A DNA stretch of 64,000 nucleotides from Fervidobacterium nodosum Rt17-B1. Lineage in GTDB: Bacteria; Thermotogota; Thermotogae; Thermotogales; Fervidobacteriaceae. The notes under the pieces are model-generated. The model searched no databases and was not told the origin of the DNA. It worked only from the letters and a program-made list of their open reading frames with translations. Numbering within the stretch: position 1 is the first letter of the stretch; every line of letters starts with the position of its first letter. The position numbers were made by a program, and so were the translations under genes. Positions 17,578-26,791 of this stretch are shown here, one piece after another. The stretch spans positions 496,001-560,000 of the forward strand of contig NC_009718.1 in the NCBI RefSeq assembly GCF_000017545.1, read 5' to 3'.

Positions 17578-17911
17578 TGTTTGATTTCACTAAGCATGGA
17601 GACATATCTGTGATAAAATTAAATGGAGATTTAAATATCAGCAACTCGATGGATTTCAAAGATTGGATAATAAGTGAGTTTCTCGATAAAAAATAGTAAA
17701 AATATTACTTGATATGTCAAATATCAAAAGCTTAGATAGCTTTGCCCTTGGTGTTTTGATTGGAATTTACAAAAGAGTTATCCTCGCAGGTGGAAGACTT
17801 TGCATTTTATCACCAAATGAAAATATAAAAAGATTGTTTGAAATAACAGGAATGGATAAGTTACTAAAGATTTATAATACAATTAGTGAAGCTTTGTCAG
17901 AAATGAGATAA
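17578..17911 (+). pseudogene. STAS anti-sigma factor antagonist, frameshifted at an A6 run
   Basis: ATG 17578 opens a frame (MFDFTKHGDISVIKLNGDL) that is the first half of a SpoIIAA-like STAS domain and stops at TAG 17694-17696, directly after the A-run 17688-17693. The next frame continues the same domain with KILLDMSNIKSLDSFALGVLIG, where the conserved serine of LDS is the usual phosphorylation site. One extra A would join the two parts into a normal protein of about 111 residues. It may be a true pseudogene, a slippage product or a sequencing error. Confidence 0.85.
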
Positions 17912-17952
17912 TATTATACTATATTATAAAAGCATTGAGAAAGGAGGATACT

Positions 17953-18663
17953 ATGTTTAACCTATTTGTTTTAACTCTTGAATACTTACTCTCAGGAATT
18001 GCAGTACTTCTTGCTTTGCGATTTATGAAAAAAGAAGGGGCTTACGTAGTCTTATCTACATTGATTATAGCTTCAAATCTTGGAGTTGCAAAACTTTTCA
18101 ATTTGTTTGGTCTTGAAGTAACTGCAGCAAATATGAGCATGGGTATGGCATTCGTTATATATTCTATACTTACAGAAGTTTATGGACAATCTGAAGGAAG
18201 AAAAGCGGTATGGGTTGGATTCTTTGCTCAATTTCTCTTTATAATGCTCGGGTTAGTTTACACAATTTACACCCCATCGAAAAACGACTTTGCTCAAAGC
18301 TATTTATCGCAAGTTTTTGCAGTAACGCCAAGAATAGCCATCGCAAGTTGGACTGCGTTTATTTCTTCTGGTTACATCGCCGTCTGGATACACGACTCTT
18401 TGAGAAAGAGAACAAAACTTTGGATGAGAAATAATGCAGCCACTAAGATAGGACAAATCGCAGACAATCTTATATTTGTAACAATTGCTTTTTTGGGACT
18501 CGTTGATTTAAAAACCTACTTCCAAATATTTATAACAACCACAATCGTCGAATTTTTCCTCGATTACGTAGACACCTGGATCGTATACTTAGGTGTTAAA
18601 TTCTTAAAAGATGAAAAGAAAGATTCGGAAAATTACCAAAAAATGGGAATTGTGTCTAACTAA
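17953..18663 (+). CDS. Queuosine precursor transporter family (YhhQ/VUT)
   Basis: About six membrane helices in 236 residues. Family features are the acidic segment ILTEVYG after the second helix and the late KIGQIADNLIF motif typical of YhhQ proteins, which take up 7-deazapurine precursors of queuosine. The ATG at 17953 follows AAGGAGGATACT. No preQ1 riboswitch was seen upstream. It lies behind the STAS gene, with which it has no clear functional link. Confidence 0.85.
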   Translation: MFNLFVLTLEYLLSGIAVLLALRFMKKEGAYVVLSTLIIASNLGVAKLFNLFGLEVTAANMSMGMAFVIYSILTEVYGQSEGRKAVWVGFFAQFLFIMLGLVYTIYTPSKNDFAQSYLSQVFAVTPRIAIASWTAFISSGYIAVWIHDSLRKRTKLWMRNNAATKIGQIADNLIFVTIAFLGLVDLKTYFQIFITTTIVEFFLDYVDTWIVYLGVKFLKDEKKDSENYQKMGIVSN

Positions 18664-18701
18664 ATATTAAATATTGAATCAAATACAGAAAAAACATTAA
18701 G

Positions 18702-18731
18702 CAGAGTCGATTTCTTCGACTCTGTTTTTTT
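18702..18731 (+). terminator. Intrinsic terminator after the YhhQ-family gene
   Basis: A 9-bp stem (18702-18710 with 18716-18724) and a 5-base loop are followed by seven T. Confidence 0.85.
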
Positions 18732-18741
18732 ATTTAAATTT

Positions 18742-18749
18742 GGTATAAT
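18742..18749 (+). promoter_or_regulatory. Extended -10 promoter of the DUF1576 gene
   Basis: TGGTATAAT occupies 18741-18749 about 50 bases upstream of the TTG start. It fits the TGnTATAAT form, and there is no clear -35. Confidence 0.55.
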
Positions 18750-18800
18750 ACTAAAGACTTCAAGGTAACGACAATAAATAAAAATGGGGGCTGATATCTC

Positions 18801-20060
18801 TTGATAGTTTACAAATTTTTGTGCACTATATCACTTGTTTTTGTACTCTTTGGTCTTGTAATAAGTAATGTCGACATATTCGAAGAACTTAAGATAATTA
18901 TAATTTCTCCGGACTATCTAATAACAGATTATTTTGAGATAGCTGGTATTGGTGGAGCGTTTTTAAACAGTGGACTTCTTATGTTCGCTTTTATTTGTAT
19001 CCTTAAGTTACTAAAAATAAATCCCTCAGGAGTTTCAATTGCAGCTATTATGACAATTGGTGGTTTTGCGTTGTTTGGAAAAAATATTTTTAACGTTTGG
19101 CCAATAGTTATCGGCGTTTTTCTATATACAATTATGACAAACGAGAATATTAGAACTTACTTGTACGTCGCACTTTTTGGAACAGCATTAGCACCAGTTA
19201 CAACTCATCTGGTTCTTAAAAACTGTCTTAATTTAAACTGGATTGGATTATTATTTGCTATTTTGATAGGGTTCCTCCTACCACCCCTTGCGAGTTTTGC
19301 TTTGACACTACACAGAGGATATAATTTATACAACGTAGGTTTTACAGCAGGTTTTCTTGGCATGTTTCTTGGTTCGATATTGAAAGCTTACGAGCTTCAT
19401 CCTGAACCACGTTATTACTGGCACACAGAAAATCAATTACTATTATCAATTTTCGTTTACTCTTTATTTTATTTAATACTTCTTTATGGTTTAAAACTAA
19501 ATAATTGGAGCTTTTCGGGATACAAAAATGTTTTTAAATACTCTGGAAAGCTATTAACTGATTTCGTATTGTTAGAAAATGAAGCGATAACATTTATAAA
19601 CGTTGGAATTCTTGGCTTATTAGGAACTTCCTATGTACTTCTAATCGGAGCGCCCATAAATGGACCAACCATCGGTGGAATAATGACATTAGCTGGTTTT
19701 GGAGCATTAGGAAAACATCCTAAGAACATATTCCCTGTAATATCAGGGACAATCATAGGTGCTTTAACTAATTCTCAGGCAATAAATAGCGCCGGAATGG
19801 TCTTAGCAGTTTTGTTTGGTACAACCTTGGCTCCTATAGCTGGTGAATTTGGAATTATTTGGGGAATTATCGCGGGTTTTTTGCACAGCTCCCTTGTTAT
19901 GAACCTGAGTTTCTTGCACCTTGGCATGAACCTTTACAATAACGGTTTTTCCGGAGGATTTGTTGCTATGTTCTTGTTAGCTATAATAGATGCTTGGAAA
20001 AAATTAAAAGAAGCTATTGGTGAAAAGTTGAGAAGATTTGTAAAAATGGGGAGTGATTAA
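18801..20060 (+). CDS. DUF1576 family membrane protein
   Basis: A 419-residue protein with about ten to twelve membrane helices and an internal duplication. MTIGGFALFGKNIFNVWPIVIGV in the first half matches MTLAGFGALGKHPKNIFPVISG in the second, and each is followed by GTALAP or GTTLAP. This is the DUF1576 pattern, whose function is unknown; the repeat-inverted architecture suggests a transporter. The start is TTG at 18801. The stop overlaps the region of the next small gene, so the two are coupled. Confidence 0.78.
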   Translation: MIVYKFLCTISLVFVLFGLVISNVDIFEELKIIIISPDYLITDYFEIAGIGGAFLNSGLLMFAFICILKLLKINPSGVSIAAIMTIGGFALFGKNIFNVWPIVIGVFLYTIMTNENIRTYLYVALFGTALAPVTTHLVLKNCLNLNWIGLLFAILIGFLLPPLASFALTLHRGYNLYNVGFTAGFLGMFLGSILKAYELHPEPRYYWHTENQLLLSIFVYSLFYLILLYGLKLNNWSFSGYKNVFKYSGKLLTDFVLLENEAITFINVGILGLLGTSYVLLIGAPINGPTIGGIMTLAGFGALGKHPKNIFPVISGTIIGALTNSQAINSAGMVLAVLFGTTLAPIAGEFGIIWGIIAGFLHSSLVMNLSFLHLGMNLYNNGFSGGFVAMFLLAIIDAWKKLKEAIGEKLRRFVKMGSD

Positions 20061-20061
20061 A

Positions 20062-20400
20062 ATGGATATCGAAAAGATGATTGTAATAACATTAAGTGAT
20101 ATAGTATACTATTTTTTAAAAAAAGGTGGACATATAGTATCATCTGAAATTATTTCTCTTGAAAATGACTTCCATTTGCTGATTGAAGTTAATATCGATG
20201 TTAACGAAGAGATCAAAAAAGACATCGCATTGATGAAGAAAATAAAAGACCATCCAGAGTTAAAATATTACAGCGCCCTCGGAGAAAACATCGGTAATCT
20301 CCAAGGTATTTATTTAATTGCTCCTTACTTAAGTAAAATAGACACAGAAATCACTGATGGAGAACTAAAAATAGAGCTCTTTGTCAAAAAAGTGAAATAA
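20062..20400 (+). CDS. Small conserved-looking soluble protein, unknown
   Basis: Not recognised. It has 112 residues from ATG 20062, one base after the DUF1576 stop, with no membrane segment or signal peptide. Its pattern alternates amphipathic helices and strands, with many charged residues in the middle (NEEIKKDIALMKKIKDHPELKY, cut here to its first twenty or so residues). Tight coupling suggests that it is a cytosolic partner or regulator of the membrane protein. Confidence 0.6.
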   Translation: MDIEKMIVITLSDIVYYFLKKGGHIVSSEIISLENDFHLLIEVNIDVNEEIKKDIALMKKIKDHPELKYYSALGENIGNLQGIYLIAPYLSKIDTEITDGELKIELFVKKVK

Positions 20401-20424
20401 TGAGAAAGTGAAAGAGGTGAAGAA

Positions 20425-20985
20425 ATGTTTTTCATAGAAAAGGAAAAACACAAGTTCTCTCTAAGTAATCCCGCCTTGCTAGTCATAGACGTACAAAATT
20501 ACTTTTTCGACAAGACATCACCAGCATATTTGCGTGGCTCAGAAAGAGTTTTGGAAAATATAAAAGAAATAACAAACAGTGTGATGGGAAAAATTCCCAT
20601 CATTGGTACTTTGCACATTGGAGGTTCAAATCCATTGAAAAAGTGGTGGGGAAACATTGTTGAAGTCGAATGGACCAAACTAATGGTTGAAGATTACAAA
20701 TTTAATCATATCATAAAGAAAGATACTTATGATGCTTTTTATAAAACATCCCTTGAAGAAATCTTAAATTTTCTTAAAGTTGATCAACTAATAATAACGG
20801 GAGTCATGACACACTTATGTTGTGAAACAACCGCACGAAGTGCGTTCGTGCGGGGATACGAAGTTATTATGGTTGAAGATTGCTTATGGGATAAGGATGA
20901 GTGGTATCATTACGCTTCATTAAAAAATCTCGCACATGGATTTGCTGTAATATCAAATAAAGAGGAGATATTGAAAAATTTCTAG
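20425..20985 (+). CDS. Isochorismatase-family cysteine hydrolase
   Basis: A 186-residue member of the isochorismatase/nicotinamidase superfamily. The catalytic triad is present: Asp in LLVIDVQNYF, Lys in IIKKDTYDAF, and Cys in GVMTHLCCETTARSAF, preceded by the family cis-peptide region GVM. The substrate (isochorismate, nicotinamide or another amide) cannot be told. It follows the DUF1576 pair by 25 bases with a GAGGTG ribosome binding site and probably belongs to the same transcript. Confidence 0.88.
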   Translation: MFFIEKEKHKFSLSNPALLVIDVQNYFFDKTSPAYLRGSERVLENIKEITNSVMGKIPIIGTLHIGGSNPLKKWWGNIVEVEWTKLMVEDYKFNHIIKKDTYDAFYKTSLEEILNFLKVDQLIITGVMTHLCCETTARSAFVRGYEVIMVEDCLWDKDEWYHYASLKNLAHGFAVISNKEEILKNF

Positions 20986-20995
20986 AATAATATGT

Positions 20996-21961
20996 TTACT
21001 CCTCTTTGACGAAAGTATACGCTTCTTCCAACTTCTTTTGCGCATTCAAGTGCCTTTGCACATACTGACCACAGTTACTTCCTATCTTATTTTCCTCGAG
21101 TTCACCAACACTTATTATCACATCGTATCCACTTTCTCTTAACTTATCGACGAATTCTCTATGTTCTAGCACCAAACCCTCACCAGTTACATCAGAATTA
21201 AGGCCGTTTTCTATTGAACGATACGTTGGATTCACTGGAGTAATTTTTATCAAGAATTTTTCCGGATTGAAGAAATTCATAATTACACGTGCATCGGCAA
21301 TGTTTTCTTTCGCTAAGGCAAAGTTCAATGTAATCTTTCTATCTTCGGTTGTGACAAATTTTTCACCGTATTCAGATATTTCTCTAAATGACCATTTTTT
21401 TACCGGAATTATCTCATCTCTTTGCTTTTCATCTGTACTGTGAATAGAAAACTGAAGCTGGAACTTTCCACGATAATGCTTTTCTTTTATTTCAATTAAT
21501 CTCTCAAACCATCCGTTTCTTCCAATTGGCGCAACAGTACTAATCGATGGCATAAGCCCTGGTGCGTCTATTATCTGAGGCAATTCATCTAAAACCTTCA
21601 AAACCTCGTCATTCAACGCAGGTTCCCCTACACGAGCAAATTGAATTTTGAACTTTTCGACAGGAACTTCATCCTCGTAACGACTTCTAATCAAGTACAA
21701 TATTTGAGCCAAAATTTCCTCTTTGGATAATCTTCTTTTATAGTACCCACCAGCATCACACATTTTACAACCAACGGGACAACCATCCATTGTTGAAACA
21801 ATCAGTACCCATTTTTTATCTCTCGGAATCGGTGGTTGGACTGACTCAACAAATTCCACGAGAGCTCCTTGCCTAGTCTTACCCAAATAAACCATCGCTA
21901 TATCTTCTTTACCGTATTTTTCGATAATTTCAAGTTCTTGCGTGTATTTTAAATCCTTCAA
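20996..21961 (-). CDS. RlmN/Cfr-like radical SAM protein
   Basis: Radical SAM enzyme with the cluster motif CPVGCKMC (Cx3Cx2C) followed by AGGYYKRRLSKEEI. The region around ARVGEPALN matches the GEP motif of RlmN-type proteins, in which methylthio- or methyl-transfer to RNA is known. The protein (321 residues) is close to RlmN in length, but the C-terminal methyl-carrying cysteine cannot be aligned with certainty; the segment SNCGQYVQR may hold it. GGAGGTG precedes a TTG at 21961, which I prefer over the upstream ATG at 21985. It lies directly after a flavoprotein gene on the same strand. Confidence 0.75.
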   Translation of the reverse strand: MKDLKYTQELEIIEKYGKEDIAMVYLGKTRQGALVEFVESVQPPIPRDKKWVLIVSTMDGCPVGCKMCDAGGYYKRRLSKEEILAQILYLIRSRYEDEVPVEKFKIQFARVGEPALNDEVLKVLDELPQIIDAPGLMPSISTVAPIGRNGWFERLIEIKEKHYRGKFQLQFSIHSTDEKQRDEIIPVKKWSFREISEYGEKFVTTEDRKITLNFALAKENIADARVIMNFFNPEKFLIKITPVNPTYRSIENGLNSDVTGEGLVLEHREFVDKLRESGYDVIISVGELEENKIGSNCGQYVQRHLNAQKKLEEAYTFVKEE

Positions 21962-21993
21962 AACCAAAACACCTCCAACTTCCATTTATTTTT

Positions 21994-22833
21994 TCATATT
22001 TCTATCTTCTTTAATATTTCCATCGCACATTTAACTCCATCACCTATGGCTATAGAAGATTGCCTAAAGTCCACATGTGCAACATCACCAATTATATAAA
22101 CCTCTTTCCCAATTTCAACATTCTCAATTTCAGGTCTATTCTCAAGCCTTCCAATAGCTATAAGTAAAGCGTCGAAAGTATATCTTCCTTTTGAAGTCTC
22201 TACAATAATTTTATCATCAATGCTATTTTTACTTTCCACATTCAAAATTTCATCATTTATTCTTACTGGAATACCTAATCTTTCAACTTCCTTAACAAGC
22301 TTTGGCACAGCCTTTATTTTATTACCCCTAACAAAAACGGTGGAACTATTACCTCTCATAGCATTTTTGATAGCGCCATCAAACGAAACATCCCCACCAC
22401 CATAAAAAGCGATATTTTTCGCGTCCTTTGGTAAATCTCGGAATTCATACACAATTCTATTAGAAATTTCGAATTTTTCAATTCTTTTCGGCTTAGTTCC
22501 CGTTGCAATTACGACTATATCGGAAAAATAAACATTATTTTTCCCAACCAATTTTATCTTCCCATCGTTTCCATAATTTTCTCTCTTTGTTATTTTAAAA
22601 ATCTCATCGTAAACAATATCTATGTTGTTTTCTTTCACTATATTTCTAAATTTTTCAACTAAAAATTCCCCTGGTGCAGGTTCAACCAAGGGAAAATTTT
22701 CGACAAACCACGCATTTTCAATTAATCCACCTATAGTTCTTTTTTCGTAAATAACAACATCTACATTGTACCTTTTAAGAAAAGCAGCGCAAGAAACTCC
22801 AGCAGGTCCACCACCAACAATTGCTATTAACAT
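21994..22833 (-). CDS. Thioredoxin-reductase-like flavoprotein lacking the CxxC
   Basis: FAD/NAD(P)-binding oxidoreductase of 279 residues. The N-terminal dinucleotide motif IVGGGPAGVSCA binds FAD, ATGTKP is the middle family motif, AFYGGGDVS is the NAD(P)-site glycine motif, and IIGDVAH near the end is the second FAD contact. The redox-active CxxC of thioredoxin reductase is absent from the central domain, so it should act like ferredoxin/flavodoxin-linked or NADH oxidase-type homologues. It is immediately upstream of the radical SAM gene and could supply electrons to it; this is inference. Confidence 0.8.
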   Translation of the reverse strand: MLIAIVGGGPAGVSCAAFLKRYNVDVVIYEKRTIGGLIENAWFVENFPLVEPAPGEFLVEKFRNIVKENNIDIVYDEIFKITKRENYGNDGKIKLVGKNNVYFSDIVVIATGTKPKRIEKFEISNRIVYEFRDLPKDAKNIAFYGGGDVSFDGAIKNAMRGNSSTVFVRGNKIKAVPKLVKEVERLGIPVRINDEILNVESKNSIDDKIIVETSKGRYTFDALLIAIGRLENRPEIENVEIGKEVYIIGDVAHVDFRQSSIAIGDGVKCAMEILKKIEI

Positions 22834-22872
22834 TTAAAAACTTAATGCCTCCTATCAAAAATTTAAATAAAA

Positions 22873-23652
22873 TCAAATTAAAAACTTTTTCTCCTCTTTT
22901 ACAACAACCTTACCTGGTCCCATATCGAATGTGCCACCAAGTGCCAAAACCGTTCCAAGTTCTATTGGTAGTCCAACTCTAACGATTTCTTCTACAACCT
23001 TTTTTATATCATACTTCACATGTAAAAATTCATACCAAAAAACTCCATTATCTATATTTAATATCAGATAAGTGGCCCCCGGTATACCATCTTTTGTTCT
23101 CCCGACACTTCCAGGGTTTAGCACAGTCTTTCCAAAAATGTGTTTAGCCATCATTAAATGCGTATGTCCATTGATTATTATATCCTCTTCAACATCTTTA
23201 GCGATAAACTTAAGTCTTTCTGCGTTAGTTGAAGGTTTAACGTATTCGAGAAGATAATTAAGTGGGCTACCGTGAACAAGCAAAATTTTAACACCTTCAA
23301 CTTCGATTGACAATCTTTTTGGTAAATTCCTCAAAAATTCTTTATTCTCTGGAGTTGTAACTTTTATAGTCCAATTTAAAGATTCATCGCCAACTTCTGT
23401 TTCTCTTCCTGGGTTATAAGAACAACCACAACTTTCTTTCTCGTACCCAACAGCATCATCGTAATTTCCCATAACAGTTATTATATTTTTTTCTTTTATC
23501 AAGCCAATAACTTCATTTGGATTAGGACCATATCCCACAAGGTCACCAAGGCAGTATATTCTATCTATCTGCTTTTTTTCAATATCGTTTAACACACTTT
23601 GAAGTGCTTCAAAATTCGAGTGTATATCTGAAATAAATGCTAGTCTCGTCAT
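22873..23652 (-). CDS. Calcineurin-like metallophosphoesterase
   Basis: A 259-residue phosphoesterase of the YfcE/MJ0936-like group. All metal-binding blocks are present in order: DIHSNFEAL, GDLVGYGPNPNEV, MGNYD, VHGSP and NGHTH. The insertion around YEKESCGCSY between blocks is common in the larger prokaryotic members. The physiological substrate is unknown. It is monocistronic-looking and divergent from the PhzF gene. Confidence 0.88.
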   Translation of the reverse strand: MTRLAFISDIHSNFEALQSVLNDIEKKQIDRIYCLGDLVGYGPNPNEVIGLIKEKNIITVMGNYDDAVGYEKESCGCSYNPGRETEVGDESLNWTIKVTTPENKEFLRNLPKRLSIEVEGVKILLVHGSPLNYLLEYVKPSTNAERLKFIAKDVEEDIIINGHTHLMMAKHIFGKTVLNPGSVGRTKDGIPGATYLILNIDNGVFWYEFLHVKYDIKKVVEEIVRVGLPIELGTVLALGGTFDMGPGKVVVKEEKKFLI

Positions 23653-23798
23653 ATTTAGACCTCCTTAGAAAAATATTTTTGAACCATAAATAGCTTTTGT
23701 CCAATTTTGTATTATAACACAAAATTATTAAGAAATTTTAGGATATTTGTGATAGAATAAAAATGGAAATTTGTGGTTAAAAAAGGAGGCCAAACTAT

Positions 23799-24677
23799 AT
23801 GTATTTGTATATTGCTGATGCCTTTACAGATAAACCTTTCTTAGGTAACCCTGCGGGTGTTGTTTTGCTTGACGATAATCACCAGATTTCAAAAGAGACA
23901 ATGCAATTGTTAGCTAAAGAATTAAGATTTTCTGAAACAGCCTTTGTTAAGAGAAAAGGAAATAGTGATGAATTTACTGTGCTATTTTTCACACCTGTTT
24001 CCGAGATCGACTTATGTGGTCACGCAACTATAGCGACATTTACCGTACTTAGAGAAAAAGGAATCGTATCAACAGGTAAAACATACAAAATGATATCGCG
24101 GGCAGGAACACTTGAGATAGAAATTTTTGATAACCTAGTAATGATGGAACAAGCTGAACCTGCCATGGGTGATATAGTTGAAAATAAAGATATCGAATAT
24201 ATAGCTCAGGCACTTGGAATTGATCCGAACGATATTGGAGATACGAAATATAATTTATCACCAAGACCAGTTACAACAGGTTTGTGGGATCTGATTACAC
24301 CAGTGAAAACCAAGCAAGTTTTATACAGCCTTTCTCCGGATTTCGAAAAAATCTCAGACTTTTGCCGAATAAATAATATAGTAAGCTTCCATGTATTTAC
24401 ACTAGACGAGGAAAAAGCGCTTGCAAATTGCCGAGATTTCGCACCACTTTACGGCATACCAGAAGAATCCGCAACTGGTACGGCAAATGGTGCGCTGATA
24501 TATTATCTTTACAAACATGGCGTTGTTGAACCTGAAAAAACATACGAAATTATCCAAGGTGAAACAATGGGCAGAACGTCAAACATATTCGCAAAAATAA
24601 AGTTGAAAGATGGAATATACAAATCGTATATAGGAGGGAACGCAAAATTAATAGTTGAAGGTTATCTAAAGATTTAA
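23799..24677 (+). CDS. PhzF family isomerase/epimerase
   Basis: A protein of 292 residues with two similar halves, as in PhzF and diaminopimelate epimerase. Signatures are DAFTDKPFLGNPAGVV at the N terminus, the catalytic glutamate in RFSETAFV, CGHATIAT, and EESATGTANGALIYYL in the second half. Family members isomerise small carboxylates, but the reaction here is unknown. A TGATAGAAT extended -10-like box lies 40 bases upstream, and AAAGGAGG supports the ATG at 23799. Confidence 0.88.
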   Translation: MYLYIADAFTDKPFLGNPAGVVLLDDNHQISKETMQLLAKELRFSETAFVKRKGNSDEFTVLFFTPVSEIDLCGHATIATFTVLREKGIVSTGKTYKMISRAGTLEIEIFDNLVMMEQAEPAMGDIVENKDIEYIAQALGIDPNDIGDTKYNLSPRPVTTGLWDLITPVKTKQVLYSLSPDFEKISDFCRINNIVSFHVFTLDEEKALANCRDFAPLYGIPEESATGTANGALIYYLYKHGVVEPEKTYEIIQGETMGRTSNIFAKIKLKDGIYKSYIGGNAKLIVEGYLKI

Positions 24678-24708
24678 ATTTTATTTATCTTAAAAAGAGG
24701 ATGATTTT

Positions 24709-25275
24709 TTGGAAAGCTTAAAAAAGATTTTTTCTCATTACCATATCTATTATAGTATTCTCTGCGATAGCTTTTGGTATATTTGTTACATACGCTCTTT
24801 ATAGAGAGAAAACAAATAACGCAAAGGCTTTAATTTATCAAAAAATAAGTTAATCTCATTTTTGTTGAGAGACATTTTAAGAAATTTTACATCACATTAG
24901 TTCATTAGATATTGTGAGAAATGGTTAAAATTAACAGAAAAAGAGAAAAAATATAGAAGAATTCAAAATTTATATTCTGATATAAATTATCTATATTCAG
25001 GGCACGAAGATAAAACGCTGAAAATAAAACGTTAACGAAAGATGAATTTTTGATATTGGCAGAAGCTTCGAATTTGAAACAAGCGGTTGAAATAGCCGAG
25101 AGAATAAGAAAAATTATTGAAAGTGAATAATTTTATAGAGAAATAAAAATTACTATGAGTATAGGTGTTGCCTCTATCGAAGAATATCCCAACATATTTA
25201 ACATAGATGAACTTATATCAGCTTCGATAAAAAGTTATACAACGCAAAATACAAAGGAAAAAATAGGACAAAATA
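24709..25275 (+). pseudogene. Decayed membrane diguanylate cyclase (GGDEF) gene
   Basis: The sequence has no long frame but pieces are recognisable. It opens at TTG 24709 (MESLKKIFS), shifts frame into a membrane helix (IVFSAIAFGIFVTYAL), and has stops and shifts in the middle. It ends with FLILAEASNLKQAVEIAERI and, after another stop, TMSIGVASIEEYP, which is the C-terminal half of a GGDEF domain (TxSxGVA). The GGDEF motif itself has been lost. It lies between PhzF and a bidirectional terminator and accounts for the roughly 660-base stretch without an intact gene. Confidence 0.75.
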
Positions 25276-25289
25276 ATAAAATTAAGGAA

Positions 25290-25336
25290 AAAAATAAAAC
25301 ATGGCTTCATTCAATCTGAAGCCATGTTTTATTTTT
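25290..25336. terminator. Long bidirectional terminator
   Basis: A nearly 20-bp perfect stem (25290-25309 with 25317-25336) and a 7-base loop have A-run and T-run flanks. It separates the GGDEF pseudogene from the phosphohexomutase gene at the end of the minus-strand operon. Confidence 0.9.
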
Positions 25337-25339
25337 TGC

Positions 25340-26791
25340 TTATCCTTCCGATAATTTTTTAACTATCTCTATCATCTCATTCGAAAGTTTTTCAAGTTTC
25401 GCTTTTGTATCTTCAGAGCTTTCTCCTTTTACCATCACATAGGCTTTCATCTTCGGTTCTGTACCAGATGGCCTTACAAAAATCATACCATAATCAAAAT
25501 CTAACCTAAGCGTTTCATTTGGTATGACACCATCGAACCCTTTTGAGTAATCAACGATATTTTTCAAACCATCTATACTAAATGATTTCATCTTTTCATA
25601 CACTGCATATGACTTTTCAACAGAGCCAAGCTCGAAGTTTAGTAAGTTTTCAAAATAATACCCATACTTACCGTAAAGCTCTTTCAATCTCTCAAGTAGA
25701 TCAACTTTTTTGGCAACCCTTGCAACAAGTCCAGATGCAAGTACAGCGTCTTTGTCTCTCGCTAAATCACCAGTCAAATAACCACAGCTCTCCTCAAAAC
25801 CGATTACAAAATCAAGGTCTTTTCTTTTTTCAACCAAATCACCGATGAACTTAAAGCCGGTAGGTACTTCAAAGAGCTTTATACCATTTTCCTTACACAT
25901 TGGTACAACCATATTTGTACTTACTATGGTTTTTACAAGCATTCCATTGTTCTTGCCACTTTTTCTGTATTCATCTATCAAATTATCGCTTAAAAGTACT
26001 CCGACATTATTTCCAGTTAATCTAACGTTCTTAAATACCACACCAACCCTATCCGCATCAGGGTCCGTTGCTATTCCCAAATCCACGTTGAATTTCACCA
26101 TGTAATCTTTTAGAAGTTCAAGAGCCCTGTCATCTTCTGGATTTGGCGTCTTAACGGTTGGAAAATTACCATTGTGTTCCATCTGCTCTTTCACTTCAAT
26201 AACCTCTGCACCAAGTAATCTTAAAAGTTGTGGTACAAATCTTGCACCCGTACCATGTAATGGAGAATAAACTACTTTCAATCCATCCAATCTTTCACCG
26301 ATTAACCTTGCAACATCTTGAACGTATTCATCTAACATATCATGAGATACAAAGTTATATTTTTCAACAGCATTTATAGGCTCATTCCAGGCATTCTCTA
26401 CTAACTTAGCCAAAACATCGGTAACCTCTGGTATAGCTTGCACACCGTTTGATGTGTAAACCTTGTAACCATTATATTCCGGTGGATTGTGACTTGCGGT
26501 GATAACAATTCCCATATCCATCTTCAATTTTCTCACACCATATGAAAGCACGGGAGTTGGAACAGGTTCTGAGAATAAATAAGCATCAAGACCTTCGCCA
26601 GAAAAAACAGAAGCAGCAATCTTCGCAAACTTTTCAGAGTTGTTTCTTGTATCGTAGGCTATAAGAACTTTGTGTAAGTTGTTCATCTTCATATAATTTG
26701 CCACACCTTTTGACGCAACAGCTACAGTTTTTTCATCGAATTCCCCTTCACGCATAATTCCTCTAATTCCACCGGTACCGAAAAGAATCAT
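25340..26791 (-). CDS. Phosphoglucomutase/phosphomannomutase
   Basis: Alpha-D-phosphohexomutase of 483 residues. It has the four expected blocks: the phosphoserine loop TASHNPPEYNGYK, the Mg-binding loop DPDADRVGV, the sugar-specificity loop EESCGYLTGD, and the phosphate-binding loop RPSGTEPKMKAY. Specificity for glucose, mannose or both is not decided. The ATG at 26791 overlaps the stop of the ABC permease gene (TGATG) and follows AAGGAGGAA. It is the last gene of a six-gene minus-strand run. Confidence 0.93.
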   Translation of the reverse strand: MILFGTGGIRGIMREGEFDEKTVAVASKGVANYMKMNNLHKVLIAYDTRNNSEKFAKIAASVFSGEGLDAYLFSEPVPTPVLSYGVRKLKMDMGIVITASHNPPEYNGYKVYTSNGVQAIPEVTDVLAKLVENAWNEPINAVEKYNFVSHDMLDEYVQDVARLIGERLDGLKVVYSPLHGTGARFVPQLLRLLGAEVIEVKEQMEHNGNFPTVKTPNPEDDRALELLKDYMVKFNVDLGIATDPDADRVGVVFKNVRLTGNNVGVLLSDNLIDEYRKSGKNNGMLVKTIVSTNMVVPMCKENGIKLFEVPTGFKFIGDLVEKRKDLDFVIGFEESCGYLTGDLARDKDAVLASGLVARVAKKVDLLERLKELYGKYGYYFENLLNFELGSVEKSYAVYEKMKSFSIDGLKNIVDYSKGFDGVIPNETLRLDFDYGMIFVRPSGTEPKMKAYVMVKGESSEDTKAKLEKLSNEMIEIVKKLSEG

